From NCBI GenBank assembly GCA_021806765.1, contig JAJZQR010000159.1:1-12042 (forward strand): 12,042 nt of DNA, read 5' to 3'. The position numbers were made by a program, and so were the translations under genes. This document shows, piece after piece, positions 1 through 6,186 of the stretch (position 1 is its first letter; each line of letters starts with the position of its first letter). The notes under the pieces are model-generated. The model was given only the letters and a program-made list of their open reading frames with translations. It was not told the DNA's origin and ran no database searches. Source of the stretch: Chloroflexota bacterium (GTDB lineage: Bacteria > Chloroflexota > UBA6077).

Positions 1-2
1 CC

Positions 3-95
3 CAGTTGAAGATGGGGGACGCGGTGAAGCTGGCCTTCCCCAAGGAGCGGGTCCAGATCTTCGACCGGGAGACCGAGAGGAACCTGGTCCAATAG
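3..95 (+). CDS. C-terminal end of a sugar ABC transporter ATP-binding protein (partial)
   Basis: Only the last 30 residues are in the window; the gene enters from the left edge and stops at TAG 93-95. The tail contains GDAVKLAF, then VQIFDRETERNL. This matches the final strand pattern of the TOBE domain in MalK/UgpC/MsmX-type ATPases, where a Gly-x-x-Val-x-Leu segment is followed by a hydrophobic strand and Phe-Asp-x-x-Thr. Such ATPases energise CUT1-type sugar importers. It converges on the long minus-strand cluster, whose own importer has no ATPase gene here, so it might serve that importer, but its own operon is not visible. The family call rests on a short stretch; the nucleotide-binding domain lies outside the window. 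Confidence 0.7.
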   Translation, partial: QLKMGDAVKLAFPKERVQIFDRETERNLVQ

Positions 96-111
96 CTGGA
101 TAGGAAGAGTC

Positions 112-141
112 GAGCAGGGGTGGGCTAGCCCACCCCTGCTC
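112..141. terminator. 30-bp perfect palindrome, probable bidirectional terminator
   Basis: A perfect inverted repeat without mismatch, centred on CTAG (core GGGTGGGCTAGCCCACCC). It lies between the stop of the plus-strand ABC ATPase (95) and the stop of the minus-strand ThDP enzyme (182). As RNA it folds into a G+C-rich stem of about 13 bp with a 4-base loop on either strand. Neither side has a clean U-run, so it is terminator-like rather than a textbook intrinsic terminator. Its position between two convergent gene ends is the main support. Confidence 0.7.
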
Positions 142-181
142 CATCCACCCGTAGTCACAGCGCGACTTGGGCTCCTCGATA

Positions 182-1981
182 CTACAGGATTTCCTCGCTA
201 CGTTGCCGCTCGTACTCCAGGTGCCGTGCTTCAAGATAGCTCGGGATCGGGACATCCCACCAGCCAGCAACCTTGCCCCCTGAATGTGGATAGTCGCGAT
301 TGACAGTAACCTCAATCACTGCCGGCCCTTTGGTAGCAAAGGCCCGGGTCAGAGCCGGCTGCACCTCCTCTGGTCGCTCCACCTTCTCCGCGTACGCTCC
401 GAAGGCTCGACCGAGGGCGACGAAGTCCGGAGAGACCGGCTGACCATCTCTGCCACGAAACTCGGTGGCAAACACCCGTTCCTCGCCCAAGACACTCCTC
501 TGTAGATCCTTGATGGACTGCCACCCAACGCTGTTCAGAACCGCAACCACCACGGGAATGCCATACTGCACTGCTGTCGCCAACTCCTGCACCGTCATCA
601 GGAAGTCGCCGTCTCCAACCACCGCAACCACCTGACGATCCGGCCGTGCAAGCTTAGCCCCCAACGCTGCCGGAAGTGAAAAGCCCATCGTGGAGAAGCC
701 CCCGGTGGTGATATTGGTCCTCGGCTCGTAGAAGGGAAACTCCTGGAGGATCTGGGCCTGCGCGTTTCCAGAGGAGCTAACCACCAGGGCGTCGCGGTCG
801 AGGAAGACCCGCAACTCCTTCAGGAAACGGGAGACGCTCACGGGCACCACGTCGGCTGAGTTAAACTCGGCGACCTTTCTCAGCCAATCCTCCCTGAGAG
901 CGGCGATCTCATGCAGGTAGTTTCCCGCCCGGCCTCGCGACTGGCGCCCACCCTTCAGAGCATCGAGCAGATCCGAGAGAACCGCGCGCGCATCGCCCAC
1001 CAACCCCACCTCGACCGGATAGTTCTTGCCAATCTCGCTAGGGTCTATGTCGGCGTGTATCAGCTTCGTGGGAGGAATACTGAAGCTGACGCCTCGGCGA
1101 TACGAAGAGGTGGTTTCGTCCGCAAACCGACAGCCGATGGCGAGGATGACGTCCGCATCGCTCGTGAGACTGTTCCCGCAAGTCGTTCCCTTGGAGCCTG
1201 CATGCCAACCGTATAGGGGGTGGTCTTCGGGGAAGACTCCCTTCCCCATCATGGTAGTGACTACCGCCGCCCCTAGCTGCTCGGCGATGGCTTTCAACTC
1301 GTCATGCGCCCCCGCGGTGACTACCCCACCGCCCACCAGAAGCACGGGCCGCTCCGCATTCAGAAGCAACTCAGCCGCCTTCTCGACCAGCGTCGGGTCC
1401 GGTCGCACTACCCCGCGGACGTCCCTTTCGGCAGGGTTGGGAAGGATCACGTCGGCGTCTCCGGACTGCACGTCCATCGGCAGAGCGATCATCACCGGAC
1501 CCGGTCTCCCGGACATCATGATGCTGAAAGCCCTCTGCATGACAAATGGGAGTTGGTCCACCCGGTTCGCCAGCCAGTAACGCTTGGTCAGCGGCTCCAT
1601 GGTGCGGGAGAAGTTGGCCCAGTGCTCCCGCTCGATCTCCTGCAAAACCCCACGGCCGAACATGTGAGTGTGTGTCTCGCCCGAGATAGTGAGGACGGCT
1701 GTGGAGTCCACGTATGCGGTCGCCAGCCCGACAGCGGTGTTGGCGGCTCCTGGCCCTATGGAGGTAAACACAGCCAATGGCTTTCCACTGGCACGATAGT
1801 AGCCATCCGCGAGATGCACCGCACTCTGTTCGTGCCGCACCTGCAGGACCTGGATACGGTCCCTCCGACTTTGAAGGGCATCAACCAATCCAAGGCAGCC
1901 GTGGCCAGGTATGCCGGCGACGTAAGGTACCCCCTCGCTTGCGAGGTACTCGGTGACGATCTCGCCCCCCGTTAGTCTCAC
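182..1981 (-). CDS. Acetolactate-synthase-like thiamine diphosphate enzyme
   Basis: 599 residues, full length for the ThDP family of acetolactate synthase, glyoxylate carboligase and sulfoacetaldehyde acetyltransferase. The N-terminal Pyr domain has the catalytic Glu51 in RHEQSAVHLADGYYRASG; the central domain follows GRPGPV (158-163); the C-terminal PP domain has the ThDP/Mg motif starting GDGDF (456-460) and ending at Asn483. It should make or break a C-C bond next to a carbonyl, in the cytoplasm. The segment GIPGHG (23-28) recalls the GIFGHG stretch of IolD, the ring-opening hydrolase of inositol catabolism, but overall length and the PP motif are closer to acetolactate synthase. The neighbours are catabolic rather than branched-chain biosynthetic, so a housekeeping IlvB is unlikely. 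The GTG start (1979-1981) overlaps the stop of the Dabb gene as GTGA, implying translational coupling. It is the last gene of the cluster. The substrate cannot be named. Confidence 0.88.
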   Translation of the reverse strand: MRLTGGEIVTEYLASEGVPYVAGIPGHGCLGLVDALQSRRDRIQVLQVRHEQSAVHLADGYYRASGKPLAVFTSIGPGAANTAVGLATAYVDSTAVLTISGETHTHMFGRGVLQEIEREHWANFSRTMEPLTKRYWLANRVDQLPFVMQRAFSIMMSGRPGPVMIALPMDVQSGDADVILPNPAERDVRGVVRPDPTLVEKAAELLLNAERPVLLVGGGVVTAGAHDELKAIAEQLGAAVVTTMMGKGVFPEDHPLYGWHAGSKGTTCGNSLTSDADVILAIGCRFADETTSSYRRGVSFSIPPTKLIHADIDPSEIGKNYPVEVGLVGDARAVLSDLLDALKGGRQSRGRAGNYLHEIAALREDWLRKVAEFNSADVVPVSVSRFLKELRVFLDRDALVVSSSGNAQAQILQEFPFYEPRTNITTGGFSTMGFSLPAALGAKLARPDRQVVAVVGDGDFLMTVQELATAVQYGIPVVVAVLNSVGWQSIKDLQRSVLGEERVFATEFRGRDGQPVSPDFVALGRAFGAYAEKVERPEEVQPALTRAFATKGPAVIEVTVNRDYPHSGGKVAGWWDVPIPSYLEARHLEYERQRSEEIL

Positions 1982-2286
1982 CTCGGCACCTCCAACTCCT
2001 TGAAGGTCATCACCAGGTAGTCGTCGCGGATGGCAAAGAATATCTTTCTGAACTCCTGATGGAGTGGATGGTCCAAATAACTACGCATTACCTGTTCGTT
2101 ATCGAACTCCATGGTGAGGCCGTACTGGTAGCGCGGCGGTTGAACCGCCTCGAAAGAGTTGCTGATTGCCAGGTTGCGCACCCCTGGAATACGGGTGAGA
2201 GAATACCTCGCTGCCCTGGCCACGGCCTCGAACTGTTCATTGGTCGCCGAGGGAAGCAAGTTGAACATCACCGCATGTCTGATCAC
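1978..2286 (-). CDS. Dabb (stress-responsive A/B barrel) domain protein
   Basis: 102 residues forming one dimeric alpha-beta barrel domain. It opens with IRHAVMFNL, the usual first strand of Dabb proteins (IRHxVxFxL), has a central YGLTMEFDNEQVMRSY strand-helix unit, then HPLHQEF and a final strand DDYLVMTF; all are in family order at normal length. Dabb proteins are small homodimers; some act as cyclases or isomerase-like enzymes and most are uncharacterised. The GTG start at 2284-2286 follows AAGGAG with an 8-base gap. The stop overlaps the GTG of the downstream ThDP enzyme by four bases, so the two are probably made together and may act on the same intermediate (inference). Confidence 0.88.
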   Translation of the reverse strand: MIRHAVMFNLLPSATNEQFEAVARAARYSLTRIPGVRNLAISNSFEAVQPPRYQYGLTMEFDNEQVMRSYLDHPLHQEFRKIFFAIRDDYLVMTFKELEVPR

Positions 2287-2333
2287 GCTTCGATCTCCTT
2301 GGAATCTCTCCTAATGAATTGAGTCTGCCGACC

Positions 2334-3179
2334 TTAGCCGCCAACATTCTCGGAGAAATGCCGTCGAACGAACGCCAGGCTACCCTCCAACACCTCCCTC
2401 TCCGATAGTTGGTACCCGCCATAGGCCTGAGCCTCGTACTCCACTACCAGCGGCCCGGCGTATCCAGTCGACTGCAGGGCTTTCGCCAGAGAGGCGAAGT
2501 CCACCTCCCCCACGCCAAGAGGCGGAAACTCGAAAGCCCCAGTCCCACCCTTGGCATCCTTGAGATGCACCGCCAAGATCCGGGAGCCGAAGCGGCGCGC
2601 CGTTTCAGTCGGGTCATCCCCATGCACCAACAGATGACTGGGGTCGTAGTTCATGCCCAGCTTGTGGCCGCTCAGGTCGTGAAGGAGTTCGTCGAATTCG
2701 CCAGCGCTAGAAACCACCATGCCAACCACGGGCTCAATCCCGAACAGAACTCCACGCGGTTCAGCGTAGTCTGCGATCTCGCCGATCGCAGCTACCGCCC
2801 AGCGCCAAGCTTCGTCCTGGGACACCCCCGTCGGTGCCACTCCAGTCAGTCCGTGTGCGACTCCGGTGCTAAGGTCGAGGGCCAAATCGATGCACCCTTT
2901 GACAAACTCAATAGCCGAGCGGCGAGCAGACGGGTCGGCTTCAACCAGACCTACGTGGGCCGAGATCGAGGTGATTGCGATCCCAGCCTCCTCGGCCGCC
3001 CTCCAAATGATCTGGCGCTCGGCAGCTGAAAGGCTCGGTGTCACGTGCGGATCAGCCCACGCCAACCTCTCGGCATTGAGCTCGACGCCCCCATAGCCAG
3101 CCTCGCCGATGCGGCGAATCGCCTCGGCCACAGGGTAGGCCCCTAGAGCCCCCGTGTGAAAAGCAATGACGTTGTTCAT
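2334..3179 (-). CDS. Sugar phosphate isomerase/epimerase (AP endonuclease 2 family TIM barrel)
   Basis: 281 residues, the usual size for the xylose-isomerase-like TIM barrels that include IolE (inosose dehydratase), IolI, hydroxypyruvate isomerase and tagatose 3-epimerase. Likely metal ligands fall where the family has them: Glu149 in FGIEPVVG, Asp179 and His182 in MNYDPSH, His205 in AVHLKD, and Glu247 in LVVEYE near the C-terminus. GVGEVDF (222-228) before the last helix is also typical. It should isomerise, epimerise or dehydrate a sugar or cyclitol derivative with a divalent metal. ATG at 3177-3179 has GGAGGAG 5 to 6 bases upstream. It lies 22 bases after the reductase gene and 47 before the Dabb gene, in the same operon. 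The exact reaction cannot be read from sequence. Confidence 0.87.
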   Translation of the reverse strand: MNNVIAFHTGALGAYPVAEAIRRIGEAGYGGVELNAERLAWADPHVTPSLSAAERQIIWRAAEEAGIAITSISAHVGLVEADPSARRSAIEFVKGCIDLALDLSTGVAHGLTGVAPTGVSQDEAWRWAVAAIGEIADYAEPRGVLFGIEPVVGMVVSSAGEFDELLHDLSGHKLGMNYDPSHLLVHGDDPTETARRFGSRILAVHLKDAKGGTGAFEFPPLGVGEVDFASLAKALQSTGYAGPLVVEYEAQAYGGYQLSEREVLEGSLAFVRRHFSENVGG

Positions 3180-3201
3180 TGGCTCCTCCTCGGCAGGCGT
3201 C

Positions 3202-4095
3202 CTATTCGCCCTTCACTTTCACGCCGGAGAACTTCTCCATGACCTTCACCACCGCCGAGTCGTCCTCGCCCGCGTAGCCCTCGGCGACGCCCATCATCAC
3301 CCATTGCCGAGCGGCTGCCGACAGCAGGAGGGGCAGTTTGTGCTGGTCAGCGGTTTCCAAGACGATCCCGAGGTCCTTCTGGAAGATGTCCAGCCGGCCT
3401 TTGGTCTCGAAGTCACCAGCCATCATTCGGTCGGCGCGGTTCCGGAACATCCAGGAGTCTCCGGTGCCATGGCTGACGATCTCGTACAGCAACCGGACAT
3501 CCATGCCCGCGGCTGCCCCCAGGGCCATGCACTCCGCCGTGGCCACCACGCCCACGCCGGCCATTAACTGGTTGCACATCTTCGCTACCTGCCCTGTCCC
3601 GACTGGGCCACAGTGATACAGGTTCGTAGACATGGCCGCCAGCACCGGTTGGTGAGCCGCGAAGACCTCGGGATCCGCACCCGCCATTATTGTGAGAGTG
3701 CCGTCGGCAGCCCGGAACTTTCCACCGCTCACCGGGGCGTCCACGTAGTTGAGGTGGTGCTCGGACAGGGCCACCCCTAGGATCTCAGCCTGCGCAGGGG
3801 AGATGGTGCTACATCCGATCACAGTCGCGCCCTGCTTCATCGTCGAGGCAACACCCTGCGGCCTAAGTATCACCTCCTGCATCTGCGGGAAGTTCAGCAC
3901 CATTACAACAATCGCATCGCACCTCGACCCCAGGTCTTGCAGACTCTCGGCGCGATGACCACCCAGCGCGGCTATCTCCGCAACCGGTTCCGGTCGAAGA
4001 TCGTAGGCAACCAGGGGGAAACCCGCCTTGAGTACGTTGGAGGCCATCCCCTTTCCCATATTCCCCAAGCCAACAAACCCCACTGTCTGTTTCAT
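3202..4095 (-). CDS. NAD(P)-dependent beta-hydroxyacid dehydrogenase (3-hydroxyisobutyrate dehydrogenase / tartronate semialdehyde reductase type)
   Basis: 297 residues, normal for the family. The Rossmann motif is G9-L-G11-N-M-G14. The second strand ends in YDLRPE, with Asp rather than the NRT seen in NADP-preferring members, suggesting NAD. The substrate-binding motif DAPVSGG spans 119-125. The catalytic Lys is K172 in GTGQVAKMCNQL. It oxidises or reduces a beta-hydroxyacid/aldehyde-acid pair in the cytoplasm. In GarR-type pathways the partner is the tartronate semialdehyde made by a ThDP carboligase, and a ThDP enzyme does lie three genes downstream; that link is inference. ATG 4093-4095 follows CAGGAG. 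Upstream lies a 134-base gap holding a permease remnant rather than the previous gene's normal neighbour. Confidence 0.9.
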   Translation of the reverse strand: MKQTVGFVGLGNMGKGMASNVLKAGFPLVAYDLRPEPVAEIAALGGHRAESLQDLGSRCDAIVVMVLNFPQMQEVILRPQGVASTMKQGATVIGCSTISPAQAEILGVALSEHHLNYVDAPVSGGKFRAADGTLTIMAGADPEVFAAHQPVLAAMSTNLYHCGPVGTGQVAKMCNQLMAGVGVVATAECMALGAAAGMDVRLLYEIVSHGTGDSWMFRNRADRMMAGDFETKGRLDIFQKDLGIVLETADQHKLPLLLSAAARQWVMMGVAEGYAGEDDSAVVKVMEKFSGVKVKGE

Positions 4096-4122
4096 CGGTC
4101 ACTCCTGTCCGAATCGATATTC

Positions 4123-4191
4123 TTAGCCCTTGACGGCGGGAGCCGTCATGACCTTGACGTAGCGTTCCAAGAAGAAGTTGTAGAATACCAG
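4123..4191 (-). pseudogene. Leftover C-terminus of a MalG-type sugar ABC permease
   Basis: Reading the minus strand from 4191 to the TAA at 4123-4125 gives 22 residues: LVFYNFFLERYV then KVMTAPAVKG and stop. This is the signature end of MalG/UgpE permeases (Tyr-x-Phe-Phe, Tyr-Val-x-x-x-Thr-Ala-x-Ala-Val-Lys-Gly, stop). It aligns with the end of the intact permease at 8362-9228 at about 14 of 21 positions, but is a different gene (ERYVKVMTAP versus EYYVKGLTAG). No upstream part exists: the frame runs into unrelated residues and a stop at 4222-4224, and the UroD gene ends at 4230. It is therefore a truncated relic, probably the scar of a deletion or recombination. Confidence 0.82.
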
Positions 4192-4229
4192 ATCGCTTCT
4201 ATGCTTTCCCAGGATTCGATGCTAGATGT

Positions 4230-5033
4230 CTATCTTGCCGTTCCTTCGCTAACCTCCCCAAGAAGAGGAAGATAAGCTCGCTCCAAGACCGAGGCAATCA
4301 TGAGCAGATTCTCGTTGGAGACCTGATTCTCAGTGGACATCGCGACAGCCAACCTGTCGCCCTTGCCCATCTCGCGAAGCAGGGTCAGGGCAAATTCTTC
4401 GGTCGCCCGTACACCTAGCTCGTAGATCGCCCCTGGGAAGCCAATCCAGGTAGCCTTGTCGGGCCAAACCGCTAGGGCCTCGCTCAAGGGCAGGTTGCCC
4501 ATCGGGATAGGATGGAAGCCTTCGACAATGTCGATGGGCGTCTTGGCGATGAGATCCTTCAGCGAGGCAAGTCTACCGTCCATGTGCACGGCCATCAGTT
4601 TGCCCGTCTTGTGCAGCAAGGCCGCCTGCTCCTCGTATTCCGGCATGAAGTACTTCTCGAAGATTCGAGGGCTGAGGAGAAATCCGTCCACGTTGTCGCC
4701 GCACATAGTGATCGGCGCCGACGACTTGGCCGCAATCCCGTACATTGCTCTTCGGCTTCGGGACAGTGCGCGGTAGAGGTCCTCCACGAGGTCTGGGTAG
4801 TCTGCCAGATGGTAGAAGAAACGCCCACCCTCACTTCCAACCCAGTCGATCGCCAGCATCTGCATGGGAGAGTGGGGGAGGTTGTCCAGGACAACGCCGT
4901 CGTCGCCCAGCCAGTCCATGGCCTGCTCAATCGGGAAGTAGTCGGCCACATACTCCGTGTTCTCGACGATGTACTTGGCGACTTTGTAATCCTCAGGCTC
5001 CTTTATCCTACGAGAGGTTAGCCAGGGCATCAC
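4230..5033 (-). CDS. UroD-family methyltransferase-like protein, C-terminal part (reading frame interrupted)
   Basis: 267 codons from a GTG at 5031-5033, but better seen as the C-terminal 70 percent of one gene starting at 5357, since both parts share one frame and are split only by TGA 5037-5039. It begins in mid-domain: PWLTSRRIKEPEDYKVAKYI is the linker and helix that in UroD-type methyltransferases follows the N-terminal barrel strands. Later motifs are CGDNVDGFLLSPRIFEKYFMP (110-130), KLMAVHMDG (145-153) and VEGFHPIPMGN (170-180), typical of the COG0407 uroporphyrinogen-decarboxylase superfamily that includes MtaA, MtbA and CmuA. The His-x-Cys zinc motif is replaced by His-Met-Asp, and the later Cys is absent. 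No ribosome binding site precedes the GTG. True haem-pathway HemE is unlikely given the corrinoid-protein neighbour. Confidence 0.75.
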   Translation of the reverse strand: MMPWLTSRRIKEPEDYKVAKYIVENTEYVADYFPIEQAMDWLGDDGVVLDNLPHSPMQMLAIDWVGSEGGRFFYHLADYPDLVEDLYRALSRSRRAMYGIAAKSSAPITMCGDNVDGFLLSPRIFEKYFMPEYEEQAALLHKTGKLMAVHMDGRLASLKDLIAKTPIDIVEGFHPIPMGNLPLSEALAVWPDKATWIGFPGAIYELGVRATEEFALTLLREMGKGDRLAVAMSTENQVSNENLLMIASVLERAYLPLLGEVSEGTAR

Positions 5034-5036
5034 CGA

Positions 5037-5039
5037 TCA
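5037..5039 (-). other. Single in-frame TGA splitting the second UroD-family gene
   Basis: On the minus strand the codons are CGC GGC TGG TGA TCG GTG ATG CCC TGG. The frame is continuous before and after, so one base (for example TGG to TGA, Trp to stop) accounts for the break. Reading through gives one open frame 5357-4230 with family features in correct order and no missing segment. It could be a recent nonsense mutation, a sequencing or assembly error, or programmed readthrough. I see no convincing selenocysteine-type hairpin just after it, and other genes in the window use TGG for Trp and TGA as a normal stop (for example at 1978 and 8362), so a genome-wide UGA-Trp code is excluded. Confidence 0.85.
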
Positions 5040-5357
5040 CCAGCCGCGGTTCGCGACCCAGTGGCCCGTCCCTGCCTGCGGCCACTCCTCCTCGTAGATG
5101 CTTCCGACCGGTGTCGAGAAGGTTCGGCGAATCAAGCTCTTGCCTTCGACCATGGCGCGCTGCTCGGTGATCTCGACGCCATGGAGCACCTCAGTGTACG
5201 GCGGACGGGGGAAGTTGATACTCATGCCCCGGTTGCGACACTCACGCTCAGCCCAACCGATCTGGGTGTGGTACCAGACGTGATAGAACGGCAGCTTGTC
5301 CGGACGCTGCCGGCGGGCAGAAGCGATGATTCTCTGACGACGCGTCATCTCAGTCAC
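5037..5357 (-). CDS. UroD-family methyltransferase-like protein, N-terminal part
   Basis: 106 residues from GTG 5355-5357, with GGAGG about 12 bases upstream. It opens with TRRQRIIASARRQRPDKLPF, the N-terminal helix and first strand of UroD-superfamily proteins (RERxxAAxxxxxPDRxPF), and reaches TPVGSIYEE, the strand pair that normally precedes the linker now found on the other side of the stop. It ends NRGW then TGA. Alone it lacks most of the barrel, so it would not make a functional UroD fold. Joined across the stop with the downstream part, the product would be 375 residues, a normal length for the family. The corrinoid gene ends 53 bases upstream. Confidence 0.7.
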   Translation of the reverse strand: MTEMTRRQRIIASARRQRPDKLPFYHVWYHTQIGWAERECRNRGMSINFPRPPYTEVLHGVEITEQRAMVEGKSLIRRTFSTPVGSIYEEEWPQAGTGHWVANRGW

Positions 5358-5410
5358 GTAACACTTATGCCTCCGATAGACATGAATCCCCTATTTGGCA
5401 TCCAGTCCGT

Positions 5411-6049
5411 CTAGACCTGCACTCCGACTTGCGCCTTGGCAATGTCAACGGCGGAGGAGGCATCGAGGGCGTAGCTGTCCGCCCCTATCTCATCGGCATA
5501 CCGCTGCGTCACCGGGGCCCCGCCTACCAGCACCTTGACGTTCTCTCTCACACCCGCTTCTTTGAGCGCATCGATGGTCTTCTTTATATTCGGCATCGTC
5601 GTCGTTAGGAGCGCGCTCATCCCAATCATGTTTGCCCCGCCCTCTCGCACGGCGGCAACGAACTTCTCAGGGGAGACATCGGTTCCCAGGTCGATCACCT
5701 CGAAGCCAGCCCCCTCCATCATCATGCCCACAAGGTTCTTGCCGATGTCGTGCAGGTCGCCCTTCACCGTCCCCAGCGCTATCTTGCTCACCGGTTGGAC
5801 GTTCCCGCCCGCAAGTACCGGCTTGAGCAACTGAAGCCCCCCCTGCATGGCACGGGCAGCTATGAGCACCTCGGGGATGTAGTACTCTTGTACCTTCATC
5901 CGCCTGCCGACCTCAGCCATGGCCGGAATGAGGGCCTCCTGCAGCACGACCTGGGGCTCCGTACCCCCGTCGATAGCTTGCTGGATGAACTCCTTTACCT
6001 TGGGTGCGTTGCCGACAAGAACCGCATCGCAGATTGGCTTGAGATCCAC
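5411..6049 (-). CDS. Corrinoid (B12-binding) methyl-transfer protein, MtbC/MtaC type
   Basis: 212 residues from a GTG at 6047-6049, preceded by GGGAGGG with a 9-base gap. An upstream ATG at 6098-6100 adds 17 residues, but GGAG directly abuts it, so the GTG is preferred; family members also start near DLKPICDAVL. The N-terminal four-helix B12-binding-2 domain spans about 1-85. The Rossmann B12 domain has the lower-ligand motif D98-L-H100-D-I-G103, then S145-A-L-L and the GG at 177-178: the full base-off/His-on Asp-x-His-x-x-Gly, Ser-x-Leu, Gly-Gly signature. It carries a methyl group on cobalt between a substrate methyltransferase and an acceptor methyltransferase. It sits between two UroD-family genes, the usual partners. 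No reductive activator (RamA/RACE type) and no MttB-type substrate methyltransferase are present in the window. Confidence 0.92.
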   Translation of the reverse strand: MDLKPICDAVLVGNAPKVKEFIQQAIDGGTEPQVVLQEALIPAMAEVGRRMKVQEYYIPEVLIAARAMQGGLQLLKPVLAGGNVQPVSKIALGTVKGDLHDIGKNLVGMMMEGAGFEVIDLGTDVSPEKFVAAVREGGANMIGMSALLTTTMPNIKKTIDALKEAGVRENVKVLVGGAPVTQRYADEIGADSYALDASSAVDIAKAQVGVQV

Positions 6050-6101
6050 TTGAGACTTCCCTCCCGAGTAGTGAGAGTTCCTAAGCTGAATGTTCCGCAT
6101 C

Positions 6102-6122
6102 TCCGATTGAGACCGAATCGGA
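6102..6122. repeat. 7-bp inverted repeat in the leader of the corrinoid gene
   Basis: TCCGATT (6102-6108) and AATCGGA (6116-6122) pair perfectly around a 7-base loop in the 137-base gap between the first UroD gene and the corrinoid gene. It could be a protein-binding site or a weak RNA hairpin upstream of the ribosome binding site. The stem is short and A+T-containing, so chance is possible. Confidence 0.35.
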
Positions 6123-6186
6123 TTCTTCCACAGCCGTCTGGACCTACCTTCATTCGCCGCTGGGCGACGGACGCGCGGTCATGAAT

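Noticed and set aside
1304..1975. Plus-strand frames opposite the ThDP enzyme gene (for example 223 codons)
   Set aside because: Antisense shadows without recognisable motifs; the minus-strand protein has full-length family features.
182..1981. Naming the ThDP enzyme IolD or IlvB
   Set aside because: The GIPGHG stretch recalls IolD and the PP motif recalls acetolactate synthase, but neither length nor context settles it; no IlvN-type small subunit is next to it.
2409..3029. Plus-strand frame of 206 codons opposite the isomerase gene
   Set aside because: No domain or ribosome binding site, and fully antisense to a well-supported TIM-barrel gene.
5020..5036. Selenocysteine or other programmed recoding at the in-frame TGA
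   Set aside because: The bases after the TGA form only a weak small stem with no loop of the bacterial SECIS kind, and I know of no selenocysteine or Cys at this site in the family. A nonsense change or sequence error is simpler.
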